Source: DASXTB01 sp036505615 (GTDB taxonomy: Bacteria > Acidobacteriota > UBA6911 > JACQSX01). Taken from it: DNA of 19,138 bases. Position numbers and translations under genes: made by a program. The notes beneath the pieces were generated by a model. The model searched no databases. It saw only the letters and a program-made list of their open reading frames with translations, and was not told the DNA's origin. Below, piece after piece: positions 1 to 5,502 of this stretch. Location: NCBI GenBank assembly GCA_036505615.1, contig DASXTB010000140.1:1-19138 (forward strand), written 5' to 3'. Numbering within the stretch: the stretch's first letter is position 1; every line of letters starts with the position of its first letter.

Positions 1-981
1 AACAACAGTCGCAAGGCCGATCTGGAGTGGCTGCGCGCGATGCCCGGAGTGAAGCAAGCTGAGGCGATCTCTGCTATTCCTTTGAGTGGTTCCGGCAGCT
101 CGTCCGGTTACAAGCCTCTGGGCTCGAAGATGAACACGCTGTCGACGGGATATTTTGAAACCGGCATTCACGTGCTCGACACGGTAGGCGTTCGGTTGCT
201 GGAAGGGCGGAACTTCATCGAATCGGACGTAACCGAAGCGAAGTCCAAAAATGTGATCATCACCAAGGGGTATGCCGACCGTTTGTTTCCCGATGGGAAC
301 GCCCTGGGTAAACAAATTCAAGGTCGAACTGCGGAAAATCCACACACCATTGTGGGCATCATAGAGCCGATGCATGGTTCCTGGCCAAGGTGGCGCTTTG
401 CGCACCATGTCACGTTCATCCCCGATGAACCGGGAGGCTTCAACTGGGGGGTTCGTTACCTGGTCCGCACCGAGCCCGGCCGGCTTTCCGGAATGGCTCC
501 GAAAATTGAAGAGCAGCTCCTGAAGCTGAATAATGGGAGGAACATAAAGGTTGAATCACTGGCTGAGATAAAGGCGAAAACCTACGAAAGTAACAGAGCT
601 ATGATTAAGATGCTTTCGGCCGTGATCTTCCTGCTTGTCTTTGTGACCGCGCTCGGTATCGTAGGCATTACGTCATTCTCAGTAACCGAACGAACGCGCT
701 ATATCGGAACTCGCCGCGCGCTAGGGGCTCGAAGGATCGACATTGTGCAGTATTTCCTGCTGGAGAACTGGATTATTACGTCAGCGGGCCTGTCAGTGGG
801 GATTGGTCTTTGCTACGCGCTGAACTACGCGCTGGTGACCTGGGTGAGTGGAACGAAAATGGATTGGCGATTGGTCGCCATCGGCGTATTGATGCTTTGG
901 ATCACCGGTTTGCTGTCGGCCTTGGCTCCGGCTGTACGCGGCGCACGCGTTTCACCCGCGCTCGCCACGCGCACCGTATAG
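1..981 (+). CDS. ABC transporter permease, MacB/FtsX type (3' part; 5' end outside window)
   Basis: The reading frame is open from base 1 and ends at TAG 979-981, so about 326 C-terminal residues are seen and the start lies upstream. The first ~190 residues read as the periplasmic core domain of MacB-like permeases (motifs MPGVKQAEAISAIPLSG, GVRLLEGRNF, and IVGI in a beta-strand context). A hydrophobic helix follows (AVIFLLVFVTALGIVGI), then the characteristic FtsX cytoplasmic segment ending in R-T-R-Y-I-G-T-R-R-A-L-G-A, then two more helices. This family moves substrates or mechanically drives periplasmic partners in the inner membrane with a separate ATPase. Acidobacteriota carry many orphan copies, so substrate cannot be assigned. 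The ATP-binding partner and N-terminal helix are not in the window. I am sure of the family, not of the role. Confidence 0.9.
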   Translation, partial: NNSRKADLEWLRAMPGVKQAEAISAIPLSGSGSSSGYKPLGSKMNTLSTGYFETGIHVLDTVGVRLLEGRNFIESDVTEAKSKNVIITKGYADRLFPDGNALGKQIQGRTAENPHTIVGIIEPMHGSWPRWRFAHHVTFIPDEPGGFNWGVRYLVRTEPGRLSGMAPKIEEQLLKLNNGRNIKVESLAEIKAKTYESNRAMIKMLSAVIFLLVFVTALGIVGITSFSVTERTRYIGTRRALGARRIDIVQYFLLENWIITSAGLSVGIGLCYALNYALVTWVSGTKMDWRLVAIGVLMLWITGLLSALAPAVRGARVSPALATRTV

Positions 982-1007
982 CGCAGAGAGGCGGCCGGCC
1001 TTCGGGC

Positions 1008-1068
1008 GCAACCAAAAGCGTCATCGGTCATCAGTCATCGGTTAAGATCTTGGTAAAAAAACCAAGAG
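1008..1068 (+). repeat. Composite repeat, copy 1: GGTCATC array plus TGGT-A7-CC hairpin
   Basis: The element begins GCAACCAAA, runs through three degenerate units of the GTCATCGGTCATCAGTCATC type, and ends in a 7-bp hairpin (1048-1054 with 1061-1067) whose loop is six A. A second copy with the same order of parts lies on the minus strand at 11187-11251. It sits between the permease stop and the next small gene. The hairpin has no T tract in the plus direction, so it is not a clear terminator. Confidence 0.6.
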
Positions 1069-1145
1069 ATTGCCAAGCTGCTGGAGACGGCGCGTTTTTT
1101 TCAGAAAACCTTCGCAAATTCACAACCAGCGCAGTTGTGTTAAAC

Positions 1146-1481
1146 ATGAAACGGCGTGAGTTCCTTATTTTCTCGGTTGTCGCCAGGAATGCTCTGGCCG
1201 CCGATGACGGCTCTGAAGTTGAGGTGATGGAGGTCTTTCATACCGTTAATGGGTTTTCCGCGTTGCTGGTTCATCATGCCGACGCGGCCAGACGCGAGGA
1301 ATTTGCTCGCTGGCTTCACGGGCACAGCGGCGGCGAAATTAGATGCAAAACTCCTGAAGGGAAGATAGTCGATGGCCAGATCTTCCGCCTGAAGATGTGT
1401 TTTGGCCGTGGACTGCTTTTGACTCGCGAGCGGCTCGACGTACAGCCAGGAAGCAGGCTCCATATACTGGCGCCAACTTAG
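1146..1481 (+). CDS. Small exported hypothetical protein with Tat-like N-terminus
   Basis: A 111-residue frame from ATG 1146 to TAG 1479-1481. The N-terminus MKRREFLIFSVVARNALAAD has the R-R-x-F-L pattern of a twin-arginine signal, a short hydrophobic stretch and an A-L-A cleavage-like site, suggesting a mature protein of about 92 residues outside the cytoplasm. The rest is a soluble mixed alpha/beta sequence (VEVMEVFHTVNGFSALLVHH, then a region with GGEIRC and GKIVDGQIFRLKMCF) that I do not recognise. The same frame is open upstream into the permease gene, but only this ATG gives a sensible signal peptide. No good ribosome binding site is visible before it (TTAAAC-ATG). No function is proposed. 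Confidence 0.5.
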   Translation: MKRREFLIFSVVARNALAADDGSEVEVMEVFHTVNGFSALLVHHADAARREEFARWLHGHSGGEIRCKTPEGKIVDGQIFRLKMCFGRGLLLTRERLDVQPGSRLHILAPT

Positions 1482-1566
1482 CGAGCAATTCTGGATAGCT
1501 CACCAGGTGAGAAGACGCAAGCCCAGGTGCACCCGCGGAACCGCGCCCGGAAGGGCGCGTTGCCCA

Positions 1567-1713
1567 ATCAGAACCGCGCCCGTCAGGGCGCGCGCGGAGA
1601 ATCTAACGAAATTCGCCGAAATTTTTCTAAGTCGCCGCCGGTTCAGAGTATTTTGTAGCCGCCGAGGATTAACAAAAATTCTCTCCGCGCGCCCTGACGG
1701 GCGCAGTTCTGAT
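1567..1713. repeat. GC-rich inverted repeat, arms 1567-1602 and 1678-1713
   Basis: Two 36-base arms match as reverse complements with few differences. Each holds the small palindrome GCGCCCGTCAGGGCGC flanked by ATCAGAAC on one side and GGAGA-AT on the other. A related GCGCCCGGAAGGGCGC palindrome lies just outside the left arm at about 1543-1560. The 75-base centre is AT-richer. It fills most of the gap 1482-1747 between convergent genes and could fold in both transcripts; a bidirectional end-of-transcript structure or a REP-like mobile repeat are both possible. Confidence 0.7.
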
Positions 1714-1747
1714 GCGCCCATTTGTGCCCGCATTCCTCGAGCAGAAC

Positions 1748-2860
1748 TCAGGTCTTCCGGCCGAGACCAAACTGGTCACCCGCTCGAACCGGCTTTCCGT
1801 TGGCGAAAACGATCTCCAAGACTTTTTCACTCTGCACCTGTCGCCCCGTCTCATCCTGCAAGCAGGTCACTATTTTCTTGGTCTTTGCGTCAATTACATC
1901 GCCCGTGGACGGATAGCCATACCGGCCATCGAGGCTGAATGTAATCCAGCCAGGTTGATCGCGCAGCTTCAGACTGGTGACCTGCCTGGGCGGCATCTGA
2001 GTGGCATCGAAAATATGCATGCTGCTGTTTGCGGCGTCGCACAACCAGAGTTCCTTCTCGTCGGGCGTCAGGCCGACGCCGTGGCTGGGACACCCATGAC
2101 GCTTGACCGGCCCTCTCTGATATCCGGCGACTTCGACGCGGTGCAGCATTTTACCGGTCCCGAGATCTCCGACTTCAAAGCCGAGGAGATCGTTGACATT
2201 TACAAAACAGAGAGTTTGATGGCCATTGACCGTGTAGGGGCGAATGACGTTACTGAAAGGGCCAACTTTTTTTATTATATCGCGACTGCGGGCGTCTGCC
2301 ACCGAAAGAATGGGTGACTTTAAACCCGCAAGATAAACATGCCTGCCATCCAGCCCATAGATGGTATTGTGCGCTCCTGACTTGGTCTCGATTTTGGCAA
2401 TGACATCACCGGTCAAGCCGTCAACCACGTTCCAATGCGGGCCTTCAAATGAAGGCAGATACATGTGGCTGCCATCCGGGGAAATCGCCATTCGGTCGCA
2501 TCCGCCGTCATACGTCTTGTTCCAAATGATCCGGTCTGTGAGAAGGTCGAGACAGATCAGACGCTTCAAGGTACTGACATAAAGCCGGCCAGTTGCCGCG
2601 CTGGCGCAGATGCCTTTGACATTTTCCGGCTCCTCACCGGGTTTGACTTCCATAGTAGGGATGCGCTTGACCCAACGGTGGCGGTCAGCCGCATCGTAAA
2701 CGAGAACGCCAATTCCACCGTGCTCCACGTAATTCCGAATCCCCGGGGACGCCACATAGAGAAAGTGTTTTTCTTCGCGGTTGGACTTCAGCCCGATAGA
2801 AAAAGCGGCTGCGCCCGCTACCGCACCTTGGAGAAACTCTCGGCGATTGATGTTGGTCAT
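1748..2860 (-). CDS. Tat-exported beta-propeller (YVTN/PQQ-like) protein
   Basis: This 370-residue protein starts with a twin-arginine signal (MTNINRREFLQGAVAGAAAF, R-R-E-F-L) followed by an Ala-rich hydrophobic stretch. The remainder is a series of beta-propeller blades with recurring phrases such as GRLYVSTLKRLICLDLLT, DRMAISPDGSHMYLPS, GRHVYLAGL, GVGLTPDEKELWLCDAA and ITFSLDGRYGYPSTGDVIDA, the look of the YVTN/quinoprotein amine dehydrogenase-like propellers. It should act in the periplasm or at the cell surface; no catalytic residues or cofactor site can be assigned. The start is supported by a GGGGGG purine tract 6-7 bases before the ATG. The VOC gene lies 52 bases upstream on the same strand, so the two may be cotranscribed. 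Confidence 0.85.
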   Translation of the reverse strand: MTNINRREFLQGAVAGAAAFSIGLKSNREEKHFLYVASPGIRNYVEHGGIGVLVYDAADRHRWVKRIPTMEVKPGEEPENVKGICASAATGRLYVSTLKRLICLDLLTDRIIWNKTYDGGCDRMAISPDGSHMYLPSFEGPHWNVVDGLTGDVIAKIETKSGAHNTIYGLDGRHVYLAGLKSPILSVADARSRDIIKKVGPFSNVIRPYTVNGHQTLCFVNVNDLLGFEVGDLGTGKMLHRVEVAGYQRGPVKRHGCPSHGVGLTPDEKELWLCDAANSSMHIFDATQMPPRQVTSLKLRDQPGWITFSLDGRYGYPSTGDVIDAKTKKIVTCLQDETGRQVQSEKVLEIVFANGKPVRAGDQFGLGRKT

Positions 2861-2912
2861 AATTGTCCCCCCGTGAGGCGAAACTTATATCATTTCGAAA
2901 TTGAACAGAGGC

Positions 2913-3248
2913 TTACCCGATCTCCGTGCGGCCCTTGCTGAACTCCATGAATTCAACTACGGCGCCGTCGTTTTCAATGAAGACGACACGCAAGCCATCC
3001 ATCGCTTCAAACGGCCCCAGCAGCACCGTCTGGCCTTCCATTGCCTTGTCCAGGTCGTCGACGGTATAAGCGGTGTGGCATTGATTGCGAACGGGACCAG
3101 TTACCGGAGATTCCGGCTCAAATCGGAGGTATTCGACGCGGTAGGGATGATTGTCTGGATTAGTCACCCAAACTTTGGTCTGCTCTACATAGACCTCGCC
3201 AGGCTGGCGCTGCTCTGTGATAACACCCGTGTGGTGAAACTTTCGCAT
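2913..3248 (-). CDS. VOC (glyoxalase/dioxygenase fold) family protein
   Basis: A 111-residue protein with the one-domain vicinal-oxygen-chelate pattern. An N-terminal metal-type histidine occurs in MRKFHHTGVIT, then VWVTNPDNHPYRVEYLRF, a central CHTAYTVDDLDKAME (second histidine region), and a C-terminal strand GAVVEFMEF with the usual glutamate. Length is normal for a single VOC module, which would dimerise. Members include lyases, isomerases, dioxygenases and resistance proteins; the substrate is not predictable here. The start at 3248 sits a few bases after a consensus-like TATAAT box on the minus strand. Translation would then have almost no leader, consistent with the lack of a Shine-Dalgarno sequence. 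Confidence 0.8.
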   Translation of the reverse strand: MRKFHHTGVITEQRQPGEVYVEQTKVWVTNPDNHPYRVEYLRFEPESPVTGPVRNQCHTAYTVDDLDKAMEGQTVLLGPFEAMDGLRVVFIENDGAVVEFMEFSKGRTEIG

Positions 3249-3265
3249 CCGCGGCCACCAAGAGC

Positions 3266-3271
3266 ATTATA
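3266..3271 (-). promoter_or_regulatory. Possible -10 box (TATAAT) of the VOC gene
   Basis: On the minus strand TATAAT lies 17 bases before the ATG at 3248, preceded by CTG. No good -35 hexamer occurs at 16-18 bases spacing. If used, transcription would start only about ten bases before the start codon. This is a single-motif call. Confidence 0.25.
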
Positions 3272-3402
3272 CAGGCTACAGAGAGGTCCAGCGGTTTGCA
3301 AAAGACGCTCACCTTTAACCCTCCGGGAAAGCCCGCTGAAGCGGACTGTGACACTCGCAAATGACCGAGGAGGCGAGGGACAGCCACAATTTTCTGGAAA
3401 AA

Positions 3403-3879
3403 TCAATCCGGCCAGCCGAAGAAATCCTTGGCCCACATGAAGCGTACGCCGGCACGGCGCGCTGCCTCAAGATCCCATTCCATGTCGCCAACAAACAAAG
3501 TCTGCTTGGCAGGGATATCGAATGTATGCATGATGTCCAGCAGCATCCCCGGCTTTGGTTTCTTCCGCCTGCAATTCATGCCAAGCTTACATGTGCACAT
3601 TTCAATGGCGGTGTGAAGTGGAAAATAACCGATAGCTTCCACTACCATGTCTTGCAGAAGCCGATAAGCCATCTCTTCTGTCAGATCTCCCAGGCTGACA
3701 CCATCCTGGTTGGAGGCAATTCCCAGGAAAAGCTCTCCAGAATTCCAATCCATCTGATTTAAGGTGTTCTTGACGTTGGGCATTAACTTCCATTCGCCAG
3801 GGTTCCTCGGCGACGGCAGCCCCGGGACCGTAGTGCGGCGAAGCGTGCCGTCGGCGTCAAAAATAAAAAGCTTTGTCAT
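3403..3879 (-). CDS. HAD-superfamily phosphatase (HAD-IIIA, HisB-N/GmhB-like)
   Basis: A 158-residue protein beginning MTKLFIFDADGTLRRT, which is HAD motif I (D-x-D-G-T) right at the N-terminus. Motif II is seen in FLGIASNQDGVSLG (S/N). A cysteine cluster C-T-C-K-L-G-M-N-C follows, then K-P-K-P-G-M (motif III lysine) and FVGDMEWDLEAARRAG (motif IV D). The cysteine cluster before motif III resembles the zinc loop of D,D-heptose 1,7-bisphosphate and histidinol-phosphate phosphatases. It should be a cytoplasmic Mg-dependent phosphomonoesterase; the substrate is open. In-frame ATGs also occur at 3894 and 3921, but homology starts at 3879. Length is slightly short of the usual ~180 residues. Confidence 0.85.
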   Translation of the reverse strand: MTKLFIFDADGTLRRTTVPGLPSPRNPGEWKLMPNVKNTLNQMDWNSGELFLGIASNQDGVSLGDLTEEMAYRLLQDMVVEAIGYFPLHTAIEMCTCKLGMNCRRKKPKPGMLLDIMHTFDIPAKQTLFVGDMEWDLEAARRAGVRFMWAKDFFGWPD

Positions 3880-3986
3880 TTGCTCTGCCCGCATTGTCAA
3901 TCGCTTCGCCTCATGCTGCATTTATGTTCAATTCAATTTTCTCATGTCCGTCGGTCGTGGAAAAATCCGGGGCCTCGCGAGCAACA

Positions 3987-4054
3987 CCTTTGTGTCCTCC
4001 GTGTCCTTGGAGGTAAAGCTTTTTCAACCACAAAGGACACCAAGGACACAAGAG
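3987..4054. repeat. GGACACxAAGGACAC inverted repeat
   Basis: Left arm CTTTGTGTCCTCCGTGTCCTTGG and right arm CCACAAAGGACACCAAGGACACA are imperfect reverse complements around a 12-base centre. It fills the divergent gap between the HAD gene and the sigma factor gene. The same word family recurs at 11298-11323. Sequences of this wording occur as dispersed repeats in several phyla, from general knowledge. Confidence 0.6.
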
Positions 4055-4114
4055 ATCCGGAAAAAAAATGAAACCGGCTTCGTGCCAACCCAGTAAGGGT
4101 CAATAGAGGCGGAG

Positions 4115-4633
4115 ATGGAACGGCTGGAGCGGTTCGCACAGGGCGACGTGGACGCGTTCGAGTCACTGTTTCGACAGTTCCAGGCTCCTGTTTATGGCTG
4201 GATCTTGCGAATCGTCCGTAATTCGGCATCGGCGGAAGACCTCACAGTGGAAACCTTCTGGCGCATTTACCGGTCGCGCGCGCGGTTTGATCCCCAGCGT
4301 AGTTTCGAGGCGTGGGCCCGTCGTATCGCAACCAATGTGGCGCTGGATCACTTGAGAAGCGCCCGGCCTGAGGTGGAGCTTGCCGCCGACCTGTCGAATG
4401 GGCCAATGCCGGATCCGGCCATCCAACGTGATCTCCGCGACAAGGTGCAGACGGCGTTCCGCCAGCTGCCGCCAAAGTTTCAAGCTGTTGCGACACTGGC
4501 GCTCATTGAAGAACTGCCTTACGAGGAAATCGCCGAGGCGTTCAATCTCTCGGTAGGAGGAGTCAAATCCCGCGTCTTCCGGGCGGTCCGGATGTTGCGA
4601 AAGAAATTAAAACGATTGGGATACGAGGTATGA
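4115..4633 (+). CDS. ECF-type RNA polymerase sigma-70 factor
   Basis: A 172-residue protein, the normal length for an extracytoplasmic-function sigma factor. Region 2 is at about residues 14-85 (FESLFRQFQAPVYGWILRIV, then SAEDLTVETFWRIYRSR, the A-E-D-L-x-x-E-x-F region 2.2 core, and ARRIATNVALDHLRS). A short linker with prolines follows. Region 4 is at about 110-168 (FRQLPPKFQAVATLALIEEL, then YEEIAEAFNLSVGGVKSRV as the helix-turn-helix). It would direct core polymerase to a small regulon. Its stop overlaps the start of the next gene (ATGA, 4630-4633), as is typical for sigma/anti-sigma pairs. A GAGG-CGGAG purine stretch precedes the ATG. Confidence 0.95.
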   Translation: MERLERFAQGDVDAFESLFRQFQAPVYGWILRIVRNSASAEDLTVETFWRIYRSRARFDPQRSFEAWARRIATNVALDHLRSARPEVELAADLSNGPMPDPAIQRDLRDKVQTAFRQLPPKFQAVATLALIEELPYEEIAEAFNLSVGGVKSRVFRAVRMLRKKLKRLGYEV

Positions 4634-4851
4634 GTCAACTCGAAGAGAAAAGAATGAAAGAACTGCTTCAAAGCGTGAGGCCGCCGGTTACAGATCTGGA
4701 GCTGAGAGATGATCTCTGGCCGCGGATGCTCCGCGAGTTGGACTGGCGACACTCGAGAATACCTGGGCTAGACTGGACGCTGTTTGCCGCGCTCGTGATT
4801 TGCGTCTTGCTCTTCCCTAAGGCGATGTTAGGACTACTTTATCATTTGTAA
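4630..4851 (+). CDS. Small single-helix membrane protein, possible partner of the ECF sigma factor
   Basis: A 73-residue protein whose ATG overlaps the sigma factor stop by four bases, implying translational coupling. The first ~45 residues are charged and helical (MSQLEEKRMKELLQSVRPPV, LELRDDLWPRMLRELDW). One hydrophobic segment follows at about 48-66 (LDWTLFAALVICVLLFPKAM). The topology, cytoplasmic helix then membrane anchor, and position fit a membrane-bound regulator of the sigma factor. The zinc-binding H-x3-C-x2-C of ZAS anti-sigma factors is absent and the chain is shorter than most anti-sigma factors. Function is inferred from context only. Confidence 0.75.
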   Translation: MSQLEEKRMKELLQSVRPPVTDLELRDDLWPRMLRELDWRHSRIPGLDWTLFAALVICVLLFPKAMLGLLYHL

Positions 4852-4865
4852 TGCAGGAGAGGTTT

Positions 4866-4952
4866 ATGCTGCCAGTTGTTAAAAACGTTCAATCTTGTTT
4901 GTCGTTTTTTCTGCCTTCCGCTTTCTGCCTTCCGCCTTCCCTAACTTATTGA
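4866..4952 (+). CDS. Possible 28-residue micro-ORF ending in repeat DNA
   Basis: ATG 4866 follows GGAGAGG-TTT, the best Shine-Dalgarno sequence in the neighbourhood, and the frame runs to TGA 4950-4952. The second half (FFLPSAFCLPPS) is encoded by the CTGCCTTCCG repeat. Either it is a leader peptide before the four-helix membrane gene, or it is the remnant of a gene start interrupted by repeat insertion. No homology recognised. Confidence 0.2.
   Translation: MLPVVKNVQSCLSFFLPSAFCLPPSLTY
4911..4940 (+). repeat. CTGCCTTCCG short-period repeat
   Basis: Three degenerate units (CTGCCTTCCG, CTTTCTGCCTTCCG, CCTTCC) in 30 bases. It follows a run GTCGTTTTTT that could pair with AAAAACG at 4881-4887 as a weak terminator-like fold after the small membrane gene. 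Confidence 0.45.
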
Positions 4953-4965
4953 AACGGAGTTCGTC

Positions 4966-5373
4966 ATGAATAAGCATCCTTACCTGCGCGCGTACATGGC
5001 TGGAATCACGGCTCCCACTGTGTTCTTGCTCGTCGTTATGACGGTCTTTTCCCTGGTTCGCTTTGTCTACCATATTCCGATTCCCATCGAGCGGGTCATT
5101 GTGTTTCCCATGGCGGTGGTTCCAAATCTGTGGGGGATCTGGAACATGCTTTACATCTGGCTTGACCGGCGCCACCGTCTGCCTATCGGGTTGCACGGCG
5201 CGGTTCTCGTCTTTTTGCTCTTTCCCGCTGGCCTCACGGTGGCCAAGATGCTGGGTTTTCTCAACTTGATCCCCATCCCAATATTTGCCATTCTCGTGAT
5301 CGGCTTGATCGTCTATTACCTTGCCTTCAAGTACCTGGTTGGCTTCTTTAATGAGGTTTTGGGGATTGCCTGA
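4966..5373 (+). CDS. Conserved-looking four-helix membrane protein, function unknown
   Basis: A 135-residue, very hydrophobic protein with four probable membrane helices: about residues 12-34 (GITAPTVFLLVVMTVFSLV), 43-66 (VIVFPMAVVPNLWGIWNML), 74-98 (LPIGLHGAVLVFLLFPAGL) and 101-125 (IPIPIFAILVIGLIVYYLAF). A GGAG lies 8-9 bases before ATG 4966. It is on the same strand as the sigma factor pair 115 bases upstream and may belong to its operon, but a repeat and a possible weak terminator intervene. I do not recognise the family; conservation and a link with envelope stress are guesses. Confidence 0.75.
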   Translation: MNKHPYLRAYMAGITAPTVFLLVVMTVFSLVRFVYHIPIPIERVIVFPMAVVPNLWGIWNMLYIWLDRRHRLPIGLHGAVLVFLLFPAGLTVAKMLGFLNLIPIPIFAILVIGLIVYYLAFKYLVGFFNEVLGIA

Positions 5374-5405
5374 GAGATGGCCGCAAATGAACGCCAATGA
5401 ACGGG

Positions 5406-5502
5406 AATGTGGGGACAGACCCCCAATTCGGCTTTGTTTGGGTCTGTACCAGTACACGGCGACCAACTGATAGAGCCGAGATTAGGGGTCTGTCCCCACA
5501 TT
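5406..5502. mobile_element. 97-bp MITE-like element with GGGGACAGACCC ends
   Basis: The left end AATGTGGGGACAGACCCC at 5406 and its near-perfect inverse ending at 5502 give arms of 27-28 bases that also include GGC/GCC inner ends. The centre holds GGGTCTGTACC-AGTACACGG. GGGGACAGACCC termini with a GGTACAGACC internal variant are, as far as I know, seen around IS200-like Y1 (REP-associated) transposase genes. No transposase is encoded, so this is a non-autonomous copy. Just left, 5386-5408 has an AATGAACGCCAATGAACGG short repeat. The right arm overlaps the 3' end of the NHLRC2-like gene and provides its stop codon. Confidence 0.7.

Noticed and set aside
4070..4105. ECF-type promoter (GAAACC followed by a GTAAGG-like box) upstream of the sigma factor
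   Set aside because: The -10 part does not match a known ECF consensus and only one weak pair was found, so it was not listed as a feature.
4879..5466. Minus-strand 195-codon frame opposite the four-helix membrane gene
   Set aside because: Its very charged, low-complexity translation is what antisense of hydrophobic codons gives.
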